The position numbers were made by a program, and so were the translations under genes. DNA of 57,971 nt, from the NCBI GenBank assembly GCA_002746895.1, contig PDRT01000048.1:1-57971 (forward strand), given 5' to 3'. Below are positions 18,668 to 28,471 of this stretch, one piece after another. The notes below the pieces were generated by a model. It ran no database searches. It was not told the origin of the DNA and saw only the letters and a program-made list of their open reading frames with translations. Source of the DNA: Thiothrix nivea (GTDB lineage Bacteria > Pseudomonadota > Gammaproteobacteria > Thiotrichales > Thiotrichaceae). Position 1 is the stretch's first letter. Each line of letters begins with the position of its first letter.

Positions 18668-19863
18668 CAGATTTTTTACACAACTTGCTGGAATTATCGC
18701 TGGAAGCGGCTCCGTGGCTGGTGCTGGGTTTTGCCTTGGGCGGCCTGATGAAAGCACTGATTCCAACCACCTTTCTACAGCGTCATCTCAGTGGCAATGA
18801 TATCGCCTCTATCAGCAAGGCAGCGGTGTTAGGTGCCCCCCTGCCATTGTGTTCCTGTGGTGTTATTCCTGCGGCTATAGGGTTACGGGAAGCCGGAGCA
18901 TCGAAACCGGCTACAGCCTCTTTTCTGGTTGCCACTCCGGAAACCGGGGTTGATTCAATCTCGATCACCTATGCGTTGATCGGGCCGGTGATGGCGGTTG
19001 TACGCCCGATTGCTGCACTGGCCTCTGCCCTGACTGCCGGTATTTTTGTGGCTTTGCTGGGTGAGAAGGAAACACGGCGGGTAACTACATCGACACCCGC
19101 GACTCCCCCTGAACAGCCTGCGGCAAACGCTTGCTGTTCAACATCGACATCTGTGGCGACACAAAACAGCTGTTGCAGCAGTGCTAAAACAATACCGAAA
19201 TCCGCACACGGCTGTTGTGACAATACCGAAACCACCCCGCAACCAAGCTCAGGTTGCTGTGACACACGCTCGACAACCACCAGCACCTTACCCGGACAGG
19301 CATGGTCAGGCATCCGCTATGCGTTCACCCGTCTGCTGGATGATATTGTGTTCTGGCTGGCCATCGGAATAGTATTTGCGGCACTGACCCGCACGTTTCT
19401 GCCTGCAGATTTTTTGCAACACTGGGGGCAAGGAGTCACCGCCATGCTGGTGATGATGCTGGTAGGCGTTCCAATGTATATTTGTGCTACCACTTCTACA
19501 CCGATGGCAGCGGGGCTCATGATGGCAGGTATGTCACCGGGTGTGGCACTGGTATTTTTGCTGACCGGCCCGGCGACTAATATTTCCACTTTAGGAGTGA
19601 TCGGGCGTGAACTCGGCCAGCGCAATATGTGGCTTTACCTGCTAGCAGTCGGTACCACTGCACTGATCAGCGGCCTGTTACTGGATACGGCTGTCAGTTA
19701 CTGGCAGATCGACATTGTCACCCAATTGCAGGCCGGGCATAACCATTTTCCATTGCTGATCAACTGGGCCAGTTTGTTGCTGCTGATGGGGTTGGCGCTG
19801 CGCAAATTACCGCACAAGCTGAGAAATCGCCACCATACTCACTCCGGCACTCAGCAGGTATAA
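18664..19863 (+). CDS. SO_0444-type Cu/Zn efflux permease (DUF318 family)
   Basis: A 399-aa two-block permease. The first block has GFALGGLMKALIP, the LCSCGVIPAAIGLREAGASKP motif and VATPETGVDS. The second has FWLAIGIVFAALTRTF, MLVGVPMYICATTSTPMA and FLLTGPATN. The cytoplasmic loop (about 155-215) holds four Cys-Cys pairs (ACCSTS, SCCSS, GCCDN, GCCDT), a probable metal-binding region, and closely matches SO_0444 proteins. It is co-transcribed with the MerR regulator. It ends one base before the convergent IclR gene's stop. Confidence 0.9.
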   Translation: MTDFLHNLLELSLEAAPWLVLGFALGGLMKALIPTTFLQRHLSGNDIASISKAAVLGAPLPLCSCGVIPAAIGLREAGASKPATASFLVATPETGVDSISITYALIGPVMAVVRPIAALASALTAGIFVALLGEKETRRVTTSTPATPPEQPAANACCSTSTSVATQNSCCSSAKTIPKSAHGCCDNTETTPQPSSGCCDTRSTTTSTLPGQAWSGIRYAFTRLLDDIVFWLAIGIVFAALTRTFLPADFLQHWGQGVTAMLVMMLVGVPMYICATTSTPMAAGLMMAGMSPGVALVFLLTGPATNISTLGVIGRELGQRNMWLYLLAVGTTALISGLLLDTAVSYWQIDIVTQLQAGHNHFPLLINWASLLLLMGLALRKLPHKLRNRHHTHSGTQQV

Positions 19864-20640
19864 TCAACGCATCTCTAGGCTGGCATGGTGCCCCAGTTGC
19901 CTGGACAAGTCCTTACCGGCGGCAATCACGGCCTCCACCCAGCCGAGTTGCCGCCGCCCGATAGGGGCTGATACCGACAGACCGGCGACGGCCTTGCCGG
20001 TATTGTCGTAAACCAACACACCGATACAGCCCACATCCAGCTCAGCCTCACCATTGTCCAGTGCATAACCCTGTCGCAGAGCCTGGCGACACTCCGTGAC
20101 CAGTGCATCCACAGCAGCAATGGTGTTACGGGTGTAGGCCGGTAAATTGGTGCGCTGCGCATAACCGGCGATAGCATCCTCACCAGCCACACCCAGCATC
20201 AGTTTACCCACCGCAGTGACATGCAGGGGCGCACGGCTGCCGATTATCTGTTGCACATGCATCATCCGGTTTGGTGTCGCTTTTTCGATGTATACGACCT
20301 CATCACCCTCACGTATGGTCAGATTCACCGACTCATTCAGCTTGTCACGCAAGCCTTCCAGCACCGGCAAGGCCAGCGCCCGTAAATCCAGGTTACTGTG
20401 CAGACGCACTCCCAGTTGCAATAAGCGCAGCCCCAGCCGATAAGCACCTGCGGCATCACGCTCGACAAACTGATGATGCGTCAGTGCCGCCAAAATCCGG
20501 TATGCAGTGGAAATATGCAGCCCGGTTTCAGCACTGAGGACTTTCAGACTGACCGGATCAGGATAACGGGCAATGGCATTGAGTAAATTTACAGCGCGGT
20601 CGATGGACTGGATACGGTAGGTCTCTGACTTTTTATCCAT
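19864..20640 (-). CDS. IclR family transcriptional regulator
   Basis: 258 aa. N-terminal winged HTH (SIDRAVNLLNAIARYPDPVSLKVLSAETGLHISTAYRILAALTHHQFVERD), then the GAF-like IclR effector domain (LNESVNLTIREGDEVVYIEKATPNRMMH..., SRAPLHVTAVGKLMLG, ALDNGEAELDVGCIGVLVYD). The effector is unknown. No catabolic operon adjoins it, so its targets are probably elsewhere. Confidence 0.93.
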   Translation of the reverse strand: MDKKSETYRIQSIDRAVNLLNAIARYPDPVSLKVLSAETGLHISTAYRILAALTHHQFVERDAAGAYRLGLRLLQLGVRLHSNLDLRALALPVLEGLRDKLNESVNLTIREGDEVVYIEKATPNRMMHVQQIIGSRAPLHVTAVGKLMLGVAGEDAIAGYAQRTNLPAYTRNTIAAVDALVTECRQALRQGYALDNGEAELDVGCIGVLVYDNTGKAVAGLSVSAPIGRRQLGWVEAVIAAGKDLSRQLGHHASLEMR

Positions 20641-20667
20641 TCTGTTTCCTGAGTTTATTCAGGGCTG

Positions 20668-21026
20668 TTACAACACGATTCCCTCATGTTTCAACAACCA
20701 GGCTTTACGTTCCAGCCCACTCGCATAGCCCGAACGTCCCGTCACTCCCGATCCCCCCGGTAAGCCGCACTTTTCCCAAACGGAATCATCAGTAATTGCT
20801 GCCAGACACTTTGCTGGAAAGCAGTACCTTCCTGGGCCAGACTCAAATCAAAGGTTTGGCGTAGCCCGGAAAAATATTCCTTTAACTGCTGTTTACATTG
20901 ATCCTTATGGTTGTTTGGGCTAACGGCCCCGACTCTTTCAGACACAAAACCCACCCGCGTTACACCTTCTTCGGAAGCATGAATTTCAACCACACCAATC
21001 GGACTGTCCAGATAATCAAGATACAT
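20668..21026 (-). pseudogene. ogt: ogt pseudogene (O6-methylguanine-DNA methyltransferase) lacking active site
   Basis: The 5' part (MYLDYLDSPIGVVEIHASEEG to FQQSVWQQLLMIPFGKSAAYR) is a normal Ogt N-terminus. The sequence then jumps to GGSGVTGRSGYASGLERKAWLLKHEGIVL in another frame, which is the family's C-terminus. The stretch between, which should hold the recognition helix and the PCHR(V/I) active-site cysteine (about 35 residues), is gone. The ORF track follows the wrong frame after the junction and stops at GDRE. The protein cannot repair alkylated bases. The natural start is probably 21026, not 21110. Confidence 0.9.
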
Positions 21027-21128
21027 CAATGTTTGCTCCAAATGGGTATAAGGCGGAATATCTACTGAAACAGCCATCCTCTTTGCGGTGTCACAAAGAG
21101 GAATAGCCAATGCTTTGAGGGTCTGTCT

Positions 21129-22199
21129 TTACTGATTCCGCCCGATACAATGCAAATCCGCAAACGACTGTTTTAACCGCTCAACAAATGCCTCTTCAGC
21201 AGCCCGTAATGACTTGCGCGGATCGTAATACTTCTTATTCGGCAGGTCTTCACCATCCGGGTTGCCAATCTGGGTGGCGAGATAATTCTTGTATTGAGCA
21301 TAATAATCACGCACACCACAGGAAAATGCCCATTGCATATCTGTGTCGAGATTCATCTTGATCACCCCGTACTCAATTGAGCGGGCAATGTCTTCTGCAG
21401 AAGAACCGGAACCGCCGTGGAAAACAAAGCTGACCGATTTCTCACCCTGTTTGCCAAGCTGTTCTTCAACGTAACGTTGGGAGTTTTCCAGAATTTCTAC
21501 TGACAGTTTGACATTGCCGGGGCGATAGACACCGTGAACATTACCGAAAGCGGCGGCAATGGTGAAATTCTGACTGATCTTGCTGAGCTTGTCATAGGCA
21601 TAATAAACTTCCGTCGGGTGGGTATACAGCTTGTCAGAGTCTACTGTGGAGTTATCCACACCATCCTCTTCACCTCCGGTAATGCCCAGTTCGATTTCCA
21701 GACCAATATCAAGTTTACTCATCCGGGTCAGATATTGTTCGCAAATTTCGATATTTTTTTCCAGTGTTTCTTCTGACAGATCCAGCATGTGTGAGCTGAA
21801 CAGCGGCCTGCCGTGCTGTGCATAATAGGTTTCCTGAAAATCCAGCATGTGATCAATCCAGGCAATATTTTCCAACGAGCAGTGGTCCGTGTGCAATATC
21901 ACCGGAACACCATACATTGCTGCGACCTGATGCACATGCATTGCAGCGGAGATGCAACCGGCTGCTGAAGCTTGCAGGTTGTCGTTTTTCAGGCTCTTGC
22001 CTGCATAGAAGTGACCGCCGCCGAATGATAACTGGACGATGACCGGAGAATTAACCATAGCAGCAGTTTCCAGAATGCCATTCACTGAACTGGTGCCAAC
22101 CGCATTAACACCGGGCAGTGCGTAACCGTTTTGCTTGGCATCGGCGTATAAATCTATTAACTCCTGACCATACAACACACCGGATCGGAATTTACTCAT
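21129..22199 (-). CDS. fbaA: Fructose-bisphosphate aldolase, class IIA
   Basis: 356 aa starting at ATG 22199 (MSKFRSGVLYGQELI). It is a zinc-dependent glycolytic/gluconeogenic aldolase of the E. coli FbaA type: LHTDHCS (zinc ligands and catalytic Asp), LEIELGITGGEEDGVDNS, AAAFGNVHGVY, FHGGSGSSAEDI and MNLDTDMQWAF. It interconverts fructose-1,6-bisphosphate with DHAP and glyceraldehyde-3-phosphate, linking to tpiA elsewhere in the window. It has no operon partners, being followed by the ogt pseudogene. Confidence 0.97.
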   Translation of the reverse strand: MSKFRSGVLYGQELIDLYADAKQNGYALPGVNAVGTSSVNGILETAAMVNSPVIVQLSFGGGHFYAGKSLKNDNLQASAAGCISAAMHVHQVAAMYGVPVILHTDHCSLENIAWIDHMLDFQETYYAQHGRPLFSSHMLDLSEETLEKNIEICEQYLTRMSKLDIGLEIELGITGGEEDGVDNSTVDSDKLYTHPTEVYYAYDKLSKISQNFTIAAAFGNVHGVYRPGNVKLSVEILENSQRYVEEQLGKQGEKSVSFVFHGGSGSSAEDIARSIEYGVIKMNLDTDMQWAFSCGVRDYYAQYKNYLATQIGNPDGEDLPNKKYYDPRKSLRAAEEAFVERLKQSFADLHCIGRNQ

Positions 22200-22262
22200 A
22201 ATAACTGTCCTCAATTAGTTGTCTTTGATGGTAATCCGTTTATTAGCGGCCTTTATTATAGC

Positions 22263-22296
22263 GGGATTGGTGGGTTATGGTGAAGCTACCCGCTGT
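22263..22296. repeat. 34-bp dispersed repeat, copy 1
   Basis: It reads GGGATTGG-T-GGGTTATGGTGAAGCTACC-C-GCTGT and matches 30473-30506 at 32 of 34 positions. It lies in the fbaA-hemN intergenic gap. Confidence 0.8.
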
Positions 22297-22363
22297 GAGT
22301 CGCCCCGGTTTTATCGGAGGGTTAATTTTTTAAGAGAATTAATGAGTACCCGCCACCAAACAG

Positions 22364-23749
22364 TCAGATCACCTTGGAATAGCGTTGTTCCATACGCTGC
22401 TCGCGCAGGTAAGTGTCAAATACCATACAGATGCGCCGTATCAATAAGCGTCCGGCAGGAGTTACCCGTAGTGAATCCTGCTCAATAGTCAATAGGTCAT
22501 CAGCCGCCAACATCTCCAGTTCCGCCATTTCCAATGAGAAATGATTGCGGAAGTCGATCCGGTAATCACGCTCTATCATCTTGATATCCAGCACAAACTG
22601 GCAACTCAGCTGCTGGATAATATCCCGGCGTAACAGGTCTTCATTCGTCAGGCTGACACCACGGATAATCGGCAGGCGTTTTTCATCCAGTGCGGCATAA
22701 TATTCATCCAGTGTCTTTTCATTCTGGCTATAGCTGTTGTGAACACTGCTGATCGCGCTCACACCCATCGCAATCAGGTCACAACTGGCATGGGTGGTAT
22801 AGCCCTGGAAGTTACGGTGTAAGTGACCTTCTTCCTGTGCCTTGCTCAGTTCGTCTGTCGGTTTGGCGAAGTGATCCATGCCGATATAGACATAACCGGC
22901 CTGGGTCAGCCTTTCAATGCTGTGTTGCAGAATCTCCAGTTTGTTATGGGCAGAAGGTAATTCTGTGGCATTAATGCGTCGCTGTGGTTTAAACAGATGT
23001 GGTAGATGCGCATAGTTAAACAGTGAAATACGATCCGGTGATATATCAATAATGGTTTCCAGTGTTGTATTGAAGCTTTCTTTAGTCTGTAGCGGCAGAC
23101 CATAAATCAGGTCAATGCTGATTGACTTGGCATCCTGTTCACGGCAGGCATCAATAATCGCAATCGTGTCTTCAATCGGCTGGATGCGGTTGACGGCTGC
23201 CTGAACCTGGTCATTCACATCCTGCACGCCGAGGCTAAAGCGATTAAAGCCGATGTCGCGCAACAGGGCGATGGTTTCCGGAGTCACACTGCGCGGATCA
23301 ATCTCAATCGAATAGTCGCCCTGATCATTATCCAGCAGATTGAAGTGGCTGCGCGTATAGTCCATCAGCGAGCGCATCTGTTGACCATTAAGGAAAGTCG
23401 GTGTGCCGCCACCCCAGTGTAATTGCTCCACCACCCGGTCATTATCAAACAGGGCACTTTGCATATCGATTTCATGACACAGGTATTTAAGGTACTGGTT
23501 GGCCTTGCCTTGATCTTTAGTCACAATTTTATTGCAGGCACAGTAATAACAAACGGTGTCGCAAAACGGGATATGAAAATATAAAGACAACGGTGCGGGA
23601 ATAAAGCAATCGTTGCTGAGCTGAACCTGCTCCAGATAATCGGCCTCGGTAAAAGTGCCGCTAAAGGCCACTGCTGTCGGGTAAGAGGTATACCGTGGCC
23701 CTGCTTCATCGTAACGGGTGATTTTTTCAATATCGAACTGTACTTTCAT
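22364..23749 (-). CDS. hemN: Oxygen-independent coproporphyrinogen III oxidase
   Basis: 461 aa from ATG 23749 (MKVQFDIEKITRYDEAGPRYTSYPTA); the ORF's 88 upstream residues overlap the neighbouring gene and are not HemN. It is a radical-SAM enzyme with cluster motif CDTVCYYCACNK (the CxxxCxxC three-Cys set), WGGGTPTFL, EIDPRSVTPE and SLGVQDVNDQVQAAVNRIQ. It decarboxylates coproporphyrinogen III to protoporphyrinogen IX without oxygen. An FNR/Anr-type site upstream fits anaerobic induction. It lies downstream of the isc operon, which supplies Fe-S clusters. Confidence 0.97.
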   Translation of the reverse strand: MKVQFDIEKITRYDEAGPRYTSYPTAVAFSGTFTEADYLEQVQLSNDCFIPAPLSLYFHIPFCDTVCYYCACNKIVTKDQGKANQYLKYLCHEIDMQSALFDNDRVVEQLHWGGGTPTFLNGQQMRSLMDYTRSHFNLLDNDQGDYSIEIDPRSVTPETIALLRDIGFNRFSLGVQDVNDQVQAAVNRIQPIEDTIAIIDACREQDAKSISIDLIYGLPLQTKESFNTTLETIIDISPDRISLFNYAHLPHLFKPQRRINATELPSAHNKLEILQHSIERLTQAGYVYIGMDHFAKPTDELSKAQEEGHLHRNFQGYTTHASCDLIAMGVSAISSVHNSYSQNEKTLDEYYAALDEKRLPIIRGVSLTNEDLLRRDIIQQLSCQFVLDIKMIERDYRIDFRNHFSLEMAELEMLAADDLLTIEQDSLRVTPAGRLLIRRICMVFDTYLREQRMEQRYSKVI

Positions 23750-23787
23750 GTGATCTGCGTTTACTTTGAGCTGGGTGGCAGTTGAAA

Positions 23788-23829
23788 AGCATACGGATAA
23801 ATAACGATAGCTGTCGTGATACAGATCAA
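23788..23829 (-). promoter_or_regulatory. FNR/Anr-dependent class II promoter of hemN
   Basis: On the minus strand TTGATCTGTATCAC (23829-23816) matches TTGAT-N4-ATCAA at 9 of 10 conserved bases. A TATGCT -10 lies 22 nt downstream (23793-23788), which puts the box near -41.5. It overlaps the 3' end of the preceding methyltransferase gene. Confidence 0.75.
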
Positions 23830-24551
23830 GTTTGAACAGGTGTAGTGAAAATGTCTGGTTTGTCCGCCCCGTTGCTGCAAGAGTCGTTAGGATGACAGGA
23901 AAGCTGTACCCGGCACCGATACAAATCCTGTCCGGTCTGGTAATACTTGGTCTCAAACAATGTCCAGCAGTTTTCAGGCATAAATGCCTCCACCCGGGCC
24001 GCAGCATAACCACTCAGTCGCAAGGCAAAGGCAAACTCTTCCGCATAAATTGACCAGTTGGTACGCAGCTCCAGTTGCCCGCCCAGTTTCAATAATTGCG
24101 GAAACACCGGATGTGCATGCCAGCGGCGTTTCAGGTGGACAGATTTTGGGTAGGGGTTTGGGTAAAGAATAAAATGGTGTTGTAGTTTCCAGCCAGCCTG
24201 CACCGCCAGATTCCAGAAGTCGACCAAGTCAGCCCGCACCGTCAATGCATTGTCTGGCAGAGCAGCCTGATAATCCTTGCCTAAACGAATTGCAGAGCGA
24301 TCAATGCCAATGACCAGTGCATCAGGGTTTTGTCGGGCGATATGACGGGTGCTTAGTGCGGTACCACAGCCGGAATCCAGAATAACCGGCAGGTTCTGCT
24401 GGCTGACCAGGTGTTGCACTGGCTCAAAAGCCCGCCGGGTGTGTTCAGCGACAGGTTTGCGGAAAAGATTTTCCTGATGGCGGCGCACGACCTGTTCCAG
24501 GTTGTTATGAATGCCGGTTTGATGACTGGTAACAATATTCGCCGTAAACAA
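23826..24551 (-). CDS. TrmB-like SAM-dependent methyltransferase
   Basis: 241 aa, Rossmann-type. SAM motif I is VILDSGCGTALSTRHIA, followed by VIGIDRSAIRLGKDY and a TrmB-like post-IV motif LYPNPYPKSVHLKRRWHAHPVFP with LELRTNWSIYAEEFAFAL. It belongs to a TrmB-like group distinct from canonical tRNA (m7G46) methyltransferase, which has F-P-D-P-W. The substrate is likely tRNA but not proven. It lies 9 nt after iscX, possibly the end of the isc transcript. Confidence 0.8.
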   Translation of the reverse strand: MFTANIVTSHQTGIHNNLEQVVRRHQENLFRKPVAEHTRRAFEPVQHLVSQQNLPVILDSGCGTALSTRHIARQNPDALVIGIDRSAIRLGKDYQAALPDNALTVRADLVDFWNLAVQAGWKLQHHFILYPNPYPKSVHLKRRWHAHPVFPQLLKLGGQLELRTNWSIYAEEFAFALRLSGYAAARVEAFMPENCWTLFETKYYQTGQDLYRCRVQLSCHPNDSCSNGADKPDIFTTPVQT

Positions 24552-24560
24552 GAAAAACGC

Positions 24561-24770
24561 TCAGTCCAGATCCGCTTCTTCAATCCACGCCATCTGAATC
24601 GCCTCAAGAATCTTCTCACTGGAGCGTTCCGGGTCATCATTAAAGCCTTCCAGCTCTGTCACCCAGCGGTGCAGGTCGGTGAAGCGGATATAACGCGGAT
24701 CAACATCTTCATGTTTTTCAAACAGCTCAATGGCAATATCCAGTGTATCTGTCCATTTCATGGCTTGCAT
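24561..24770 (-). CDS. iscX: Fe-S cluster assembly protein IscX
   Basis: 69 aa (MQAMKWTDTLDIAIELFEKHEDVDPRYIRFTDLHRWVTELEGF...) with the acidic WIEEADLD tail. It is a small IscS-binding regulator/iron-binding protein and the usual last gene of the isc operon. I chose ATG 24770 because GGAG lies 7 nt upstream; ATG 24761 is the alternative. Confidence 0.95.
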   Translation of the reverse strand: MQAMKWTDTLDIAIELFEKHEDVDPRYIRFTDLHRWVTELEGFNDDPERSSEKILEAIQMAWIEEADLD

Positions 24771-24781
24771 CACCTGTCTCC

Positions 24782-25120
24782 TTAATGATTCTCTGACACC
24801 ATATTGATGGTGTATTTGGGAATTTCGATCACCAGATCTTCATCAGCCACCCGTGCCTGACAGCTGAGCCGTGAATCCGGGTCAACACCCCAGGCCTTGT
24901 CGAGGTAATCCTCTTCCTGCTCAGTGGCTTCTTCCAGCGAGTCAAAGCCTTCACGGACGTAAACATGGCAGGTGGTACAGGCACAGGATTTTTCACAGGC
25001 ATGTTCAATCTCCACCCCGTTTTGCAGTGCGGCATCACAAATACTGATACCCGGCTCGACATCAAACACCTCGCCTTCCGGGCACAGCTCTTCATGAGGT
25101 AAAAAAATCAGTTTTGGCAT
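24782..25120 (-). CDS. fdx: ISC-type [2Fe-2S] ferredoxin
   Basis: 112 aa, adrenodoxin-like. Cluster ligands lie in [14 protein letters not shown] and the distal RLSCQA. It supplies electrons during cluster assembly on IscU and interacts with IscS. The first ORF codon is GTG; I use ATG 25120 ([11 protein letters not shown]). It starts 6 nt after the hscA stop. Confidence 0.97.
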   Translation of the reverse strand: MPKLIFLPHEELCPEGEVFDVEPGISICDAALQNGVEIEHACEKSCACTTCHVYVREGFDSLEEATEQEEDYLDKAWGVDPDSRLSCQARVADEDLVIEIPKYTINMVSENH

Positions 25121-25126
25121 CACGGG

Positions 25127-27022
25127 TTATCCTGAAAATTCATCAACACGGTGTCCGGCCATGGCGACGCGTACACTCTCATTCATACGACGGGCGACAT
25201 AAAACTCGGCTGCATGTTCCAGGGCTTTAATTGCTGCTTCAATGGCCTTGTGGTCATCCTGGTGGCGTGCGCTGTCAAGTTCTGCCCGCTGATCCAGCAA
25301 CCGCTGGCGTTCTTCATCACTCAGCAGTTGATCACCATCCGCTTGCAGCGCAGAATCCAGTGCCTCCAGCACCCGGTCAGCTTCCACCTGTTGCTCACGT
25401 AACCGCCGTGCTTCCATATCTTCACGGGCATGATCCATTGATGCCCGCAGCATGGTTTCAATCTCGTAATCGCTCAAACCATAAGATGGCTTGACTTCCA
25501 CTCCGGCTTGTACACCGGTGGATTCTTCCGCTGCGGTCACACTCAGCAGGCCATCGGCATCTACCTGAAACGTTACTTTAATCCGGGCGGCACCGGCCAC
25601 CATCGGCGGAATACCGCGCAGGGTGAATTTGGCCAGAGAACGGTTCTGTTCCACGGTTTCGCGCTCACCCTGTAACACATGGATTGACATGGCGGTCTGC
25701 CCGTCCTTGAAGGTGGTAAATTCCTGGGCGCGGGTAATCGGAATGGTGGTATTGCGCTGGATAACCTTTTCCACCAGTCCGCCCATGGTTTCCAGTCCCA
25801 GTGACAGTGGAATGACATCCAGTAACAGCATCTCGGCATCCGGCTTGTTACCGGCCAGAATATCCGCCTGGATAGCCGCACCCATGGCGACTACCCGATC
25901 CGGATCAAGCTCAGTCAGTGGTGACCGGCCAAAAAAATCACCAATTTGTTTTCGTACTGCAGGCACACGGGTGGAGCCGCCGACCAGTACCACATCCTGT
26001 ACCTCCTGTTTTTGCAGTCCGGCATCACGCAAGGCACGACGACAGGCAACCTGCGTCTTTTTAATCAGTGGCGCAATCAGCTCATTCATCTGATAGCGGC
26101 TGAGTGTACCGTGCCAGTCACCCAGTGCGAGGCTGGCACTGTCATGAGTGGTCAGCCCTTCCTTGGCAGTACGGGCAGTTTCCTTGGCAGTTCGCAGCAC
26201 CTGTGGGTCCCGGCTGGTATCCAGTCCGGCCTGCTCCAGCAACCATCCAGCAATCGCCAGATCAAAATCGTCGCCACCCAGTGCAGAGTCACCACCGGTT
26301 GCCAGTACCTCAAACACGCCCTTGTTCAGGCGCAGGATGGAAATATCAAAAGTGCCACCTCCGAGGTCATAAACCGCGATGGTGCGTTCGTCCTGTTGCT
26401 CTGCTTCTGCCTGTTTGTCCAGACCATAGGCAATGGCCGCCGCAGTGGGCTCATTGAGTAGGCGATAGACATTTAATCCGGCCAGCTTCGCGGCATCACG
26501 GGTGGCTTGACGCTGCGCATCATCAAAATATGCCGGCACAGTAATGACCACTCCGGACAAATCACCGCCCAGTGCTGCTTCAGCACGTTGTTTTAATACC
26601 TGCAGAATTTCCGCTGATACCTCAACGGCGGTGACATTACCGGCGGCAGTTTTAATCCGTGGTACGGCGGATGATGCGGTTTCGTCATTATTCCCGGCAA
26701 ATTCATACGGCAACTGTCCCGCCAGTGTCGCCAGATCGTCAATGCCGCGCCCCATTAGTCGCTTGACCGAAGCCAACGTATTCATTGGATCGTCAGTGGC
26801 CTGTTTCTGGGCGGCATCACCGACAATAACCGGGCCCTTCTGCGGGTAATAAACCACTGAAGGCAGTAAATGTTCGCCCGCAGCATCAGTCAACGTGTCA
26901 GCCTGTCCGCTGCGCACGGTGGCAACCAGTGAGTTGGTTGTGCCAAGATCAATGCCTGCTGCCAGCCGGTGCTGGTGTGGTGCCGTGGACATACCGGGTT
27001 CAGAAATTTGCAGTAAAGCCAT
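25127..27022 (-). CDS. hscA: Fe-S assembly Hsp70 chaperone HscA
   Basis: 631 aa from ATG 27022 ([10 protein letters not shown]). The ATPase domain has [14 protein letters not shown] and [14 protein letters not shown]; the linker reads [17 protein letters not shown]; the substrate domain and helical lid follow. It binds the LPPVK motif of IscU together with HscB to drive cluster transfer. The ORF's 34 upstream residues overlap hscB and are not used. The gap to hscB is 43 nt. Confidence 0.97.
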   Translation of the reverse strand: MALLQISEPGMSTAPHQHRLAAGIDLGTTNSLVATVRSGQADTLTDAAGEHLLPSVVYYPQKGPVIVGDAAQKQATDDPMNTLASVKRLMGRGIDDLATLAGQLPYEFAGNNDETASSAVPRIKTAAGNVTAVEVSAEILQVLKQRAEAALGGDLSGVVITVPAYFDDAQRQATRDAAKLAGLNVYRLLNEPTAAAIAYGLDKQAEAEQQDERTIAVYDLGGGTFDISILRLNKGVFEVLATGGDSALGGDDFDLAIAGWLLEQAGLDTSRDPQVLRTAKETARTAKEGLTTHDSASLALGDWHGTLSRYQMNELIAPLIKKTQVACRRALRDAGLQKQEVQDVVLVGGSTRVPAVRKQIGDFFGRSPLTELDPDRVVAMGAAIQADILAGNKPDAEMLLLDVIPLSLGLETMGGLVEKVIQRNTTIPITRAQEFTTFKDGQTAMSIHVLQGERETVEQNRSLAKFTLRGIPPMVAGAARIKVTFQVDADGLLSVTAAEESTGVQAGVEVKPSYGLSDYEIETMLRASMDHAREDMEARRLREQQVEADRVLEALDSALQADGDQLLSDEERQRLLDQRAELDSARHQDDHKAIEAAIKALEHAAEFYVARRMNESVRVAMAGHRVDEFSG

Positions 27023-27065
27023 GAAAAACCAAAAACCTGTTCGTGGATGGAAATAATTAAGGGGA

Positions 27066-27605
27066 TTACAGTTTATCTTCAAGCCGTTCTTCGCGGGCAT
27101 TGACATCTTCCAGCAGGCGTTCATAAAAACGCATTTTCAGCATAATCGCTTTTGCTGCTTCCAGATCGCCGTCCTGCCAGTGGTCAGCAAAGCTGTTTTC
27201 CAGCACGGTCATATCTGCCCGGATCGCTGCACCGACCTCATCCAGTGCATCCAGTGGCTCAGCGGCAGATTCCGCTGCTGCAATGGCTTCCCGCACTTCA
27301 ATCTGCTGCATCAGGAAAGTCGGGTCGGGTGAGGTTTCGCGGTCATCATTAAATTCAACCCCGGCCTGTTCCAGCAGATAGCGGGCCCGCAAACGCGGAT
27401 GACGCAAGCCGTCATAAGCCTCATTCAGCAGGGAGGTGATCTGTACTGCCCTGCGTTTTTCCTGCTCGGAACCATGTACAAAACGATCAGGATGATATTG
27501 GGACTGTAACTCACGAAAGCGTTGCGTCAGTTGAACATTATCGACTGCAAACTGATGTGGCAGGCTGAATAAGTCAAACCAGTTGTTCGGTAAATCCTGC
27601 GACAT
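27066..27605 (-). CDS. hscB: Fe-S assembly J-protein HscB
   Basis: 179 aa from ATG 27605 ([19 protein letters not shown]). It has a J-domain with [10 protein letters not shown] (HPD triad) and a C-terminal three-helix IscU-binding domain ([10 protein letters not shown]...). It stimulates HscA ATPase and delivers IscU. The ORF extension upstream overlaps iscA. Confidence 0.96.
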   Translation of the reverse strand: MSQDLPNNWFDLFSLPHQFAVDNVQLTQRFRELQSQYHPDRFVHGSEQEKRRAVQITSLLNEAYDGLRHPRLRARYLLEQAGVEFNDDRETSPDPTFLMQQIEVREAIAAAESAAEPLDALDEVGAAIRADMTVLENSFADHWQDGDLEAAKAIMLKMRFYERLLEDVNAREERLEDKL

Positions 27606-27642
27606 CGGTGTTTCCTGTGGATGTGCCAGCCGGGTGGGAAAA

Positions 27643-27966
27643 TTAAACAGTGAAACTTTCGCCACAACCGCAGCGGGCTGATTCGTTGGGGTTGCTAAAC
27701 TTAAAGCCTTCGTTCAGACCTTCCTTGCCGTAATCCAGCTCTGTACCATCAAGATACACCAGGCTTTTCGGGTCAATAATGATTTTCAGGCCATGATCTT
27801 CAAATACGGTATCACTGTCTTCAATGTCATCGGCAAACTCCATGGTGTAAGCCATACCGGAACAGCCGGTGGTTTTTACACCGAGGCGCAAACCAACCCC
27901 CTTGCCACGATTGGCAAGGAATGTCGCAACACGATCAGCAGCCGTTTCCGTCAGGGTAATCGCCAT
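27643..27966 (-). CDS. iscA: Iron-sulfur assembly protein IscA
   Basis: 107 aa from ATG 27966 ([21 protein letters not shown]). The A-type carrier cysteines are all present: TTGCSGMAY plus the C-terminal CGCGESFTV. It lies between iscU and hscB, as in E. coli, and carries [4Fe-4S] clusters to apo-targets. Confidence 0.97.
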   Translation of the reverse strand: MAITLTETAADRVATFLANRGKGVGLRLGVKTTGCSGMAYTMEFADDIEDSDTVFEDHGLKIIIDPKSLVYLDGTELDYGKEGLNEGFKFSNPNESARCGCGESFTV

Positions 27967-27973
27967 GATGCTG

Positions 27974-28354
27974 TTACCCCTGCTTGCCCTGATAATCGTC
28001 AATCGCAGCGCGGATAGCATCTTCTGCCAGGACGGAACAATGCACCTTGACCGGTGGTAATTCCAGTTCTTCGGCAATGTCCGTGTTCTTGATGGCACGT
28101 GCTTCATCCAGGGTCTTGCCCTTGACCCACTCGGTCAGCAGGCTGGAAGAGGCAATTGCCGAACCGCAGCCGTAAGTCTTGAACTTGGCATCTTCAATCA
28201 CACCATTATCGCCGACCTTGATTTGCAGTTTCATAACATCACCACAGGCGGGTGCGCCGACCATGCCGGTGCCAATACTGCCATCACCCTGGTTAAAACT
28301 GCCCACATTACGCGGATTCTCATAGTGATCAATTACTTTGTTACTGTATGCCAT
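27974..28354 (-). CDS. iscU: Iron-sulfur cluster scaffold IscU
   Basis: 126 aa. The three scaffold cysteines are in [20 protein letters not shown] and [11 protein letters not shown], with the assembly Asp in GDV. The HscA recognition sequence LPPVK is intact just before the third cysteine. Length and sequence are standard. Confidence 0.98.
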   Translation of the reverse strand: MAYSNKVIDHYENPRNVGSFNQGDGSIGTGMVGAPACGDVMKLQIKVGDNGVIEDAKFKTYGCGSAIASSSLLTEWVKGKTLDEARAIKNTDIAEELELPPVKVHCSVLAEDAIRAAIDDYQGKQG

Positions 28355-28471
28355 GTCAAACGCCTCTCAATACTTATGCATGGAATAAAATCAAGTTCGG
28401 CCACTGGTGGAGTATATTCTCAATCTCCTGCGGTGGTCGCTTTTTATCTTGCCGCTCTGTCTCTGTTTCAC

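Noticed and set aside
18664-19863. ArsP (organoarsenical permease) as identity of the permease
   Set aside because: The fold is shared, but the Cys-pair-rich loop and ZntR-like regulator fit SO_0444 Cu/Zn efflux better.
22219-22488. ORF 22219..22488 (89 aa) containing the repeat
   Set aside because: It overlaps the 3' end of hemN on the other strand and its reading covers a dispersed repeat; no domain.
23826-24551. Canonical trmB
   Set aside because: The motif is YPNPYPK/LKRRWHAHP instead of F-P-D-P-W-x-K; it belongs to a TrmB-like side group, so no gene symbol was given.
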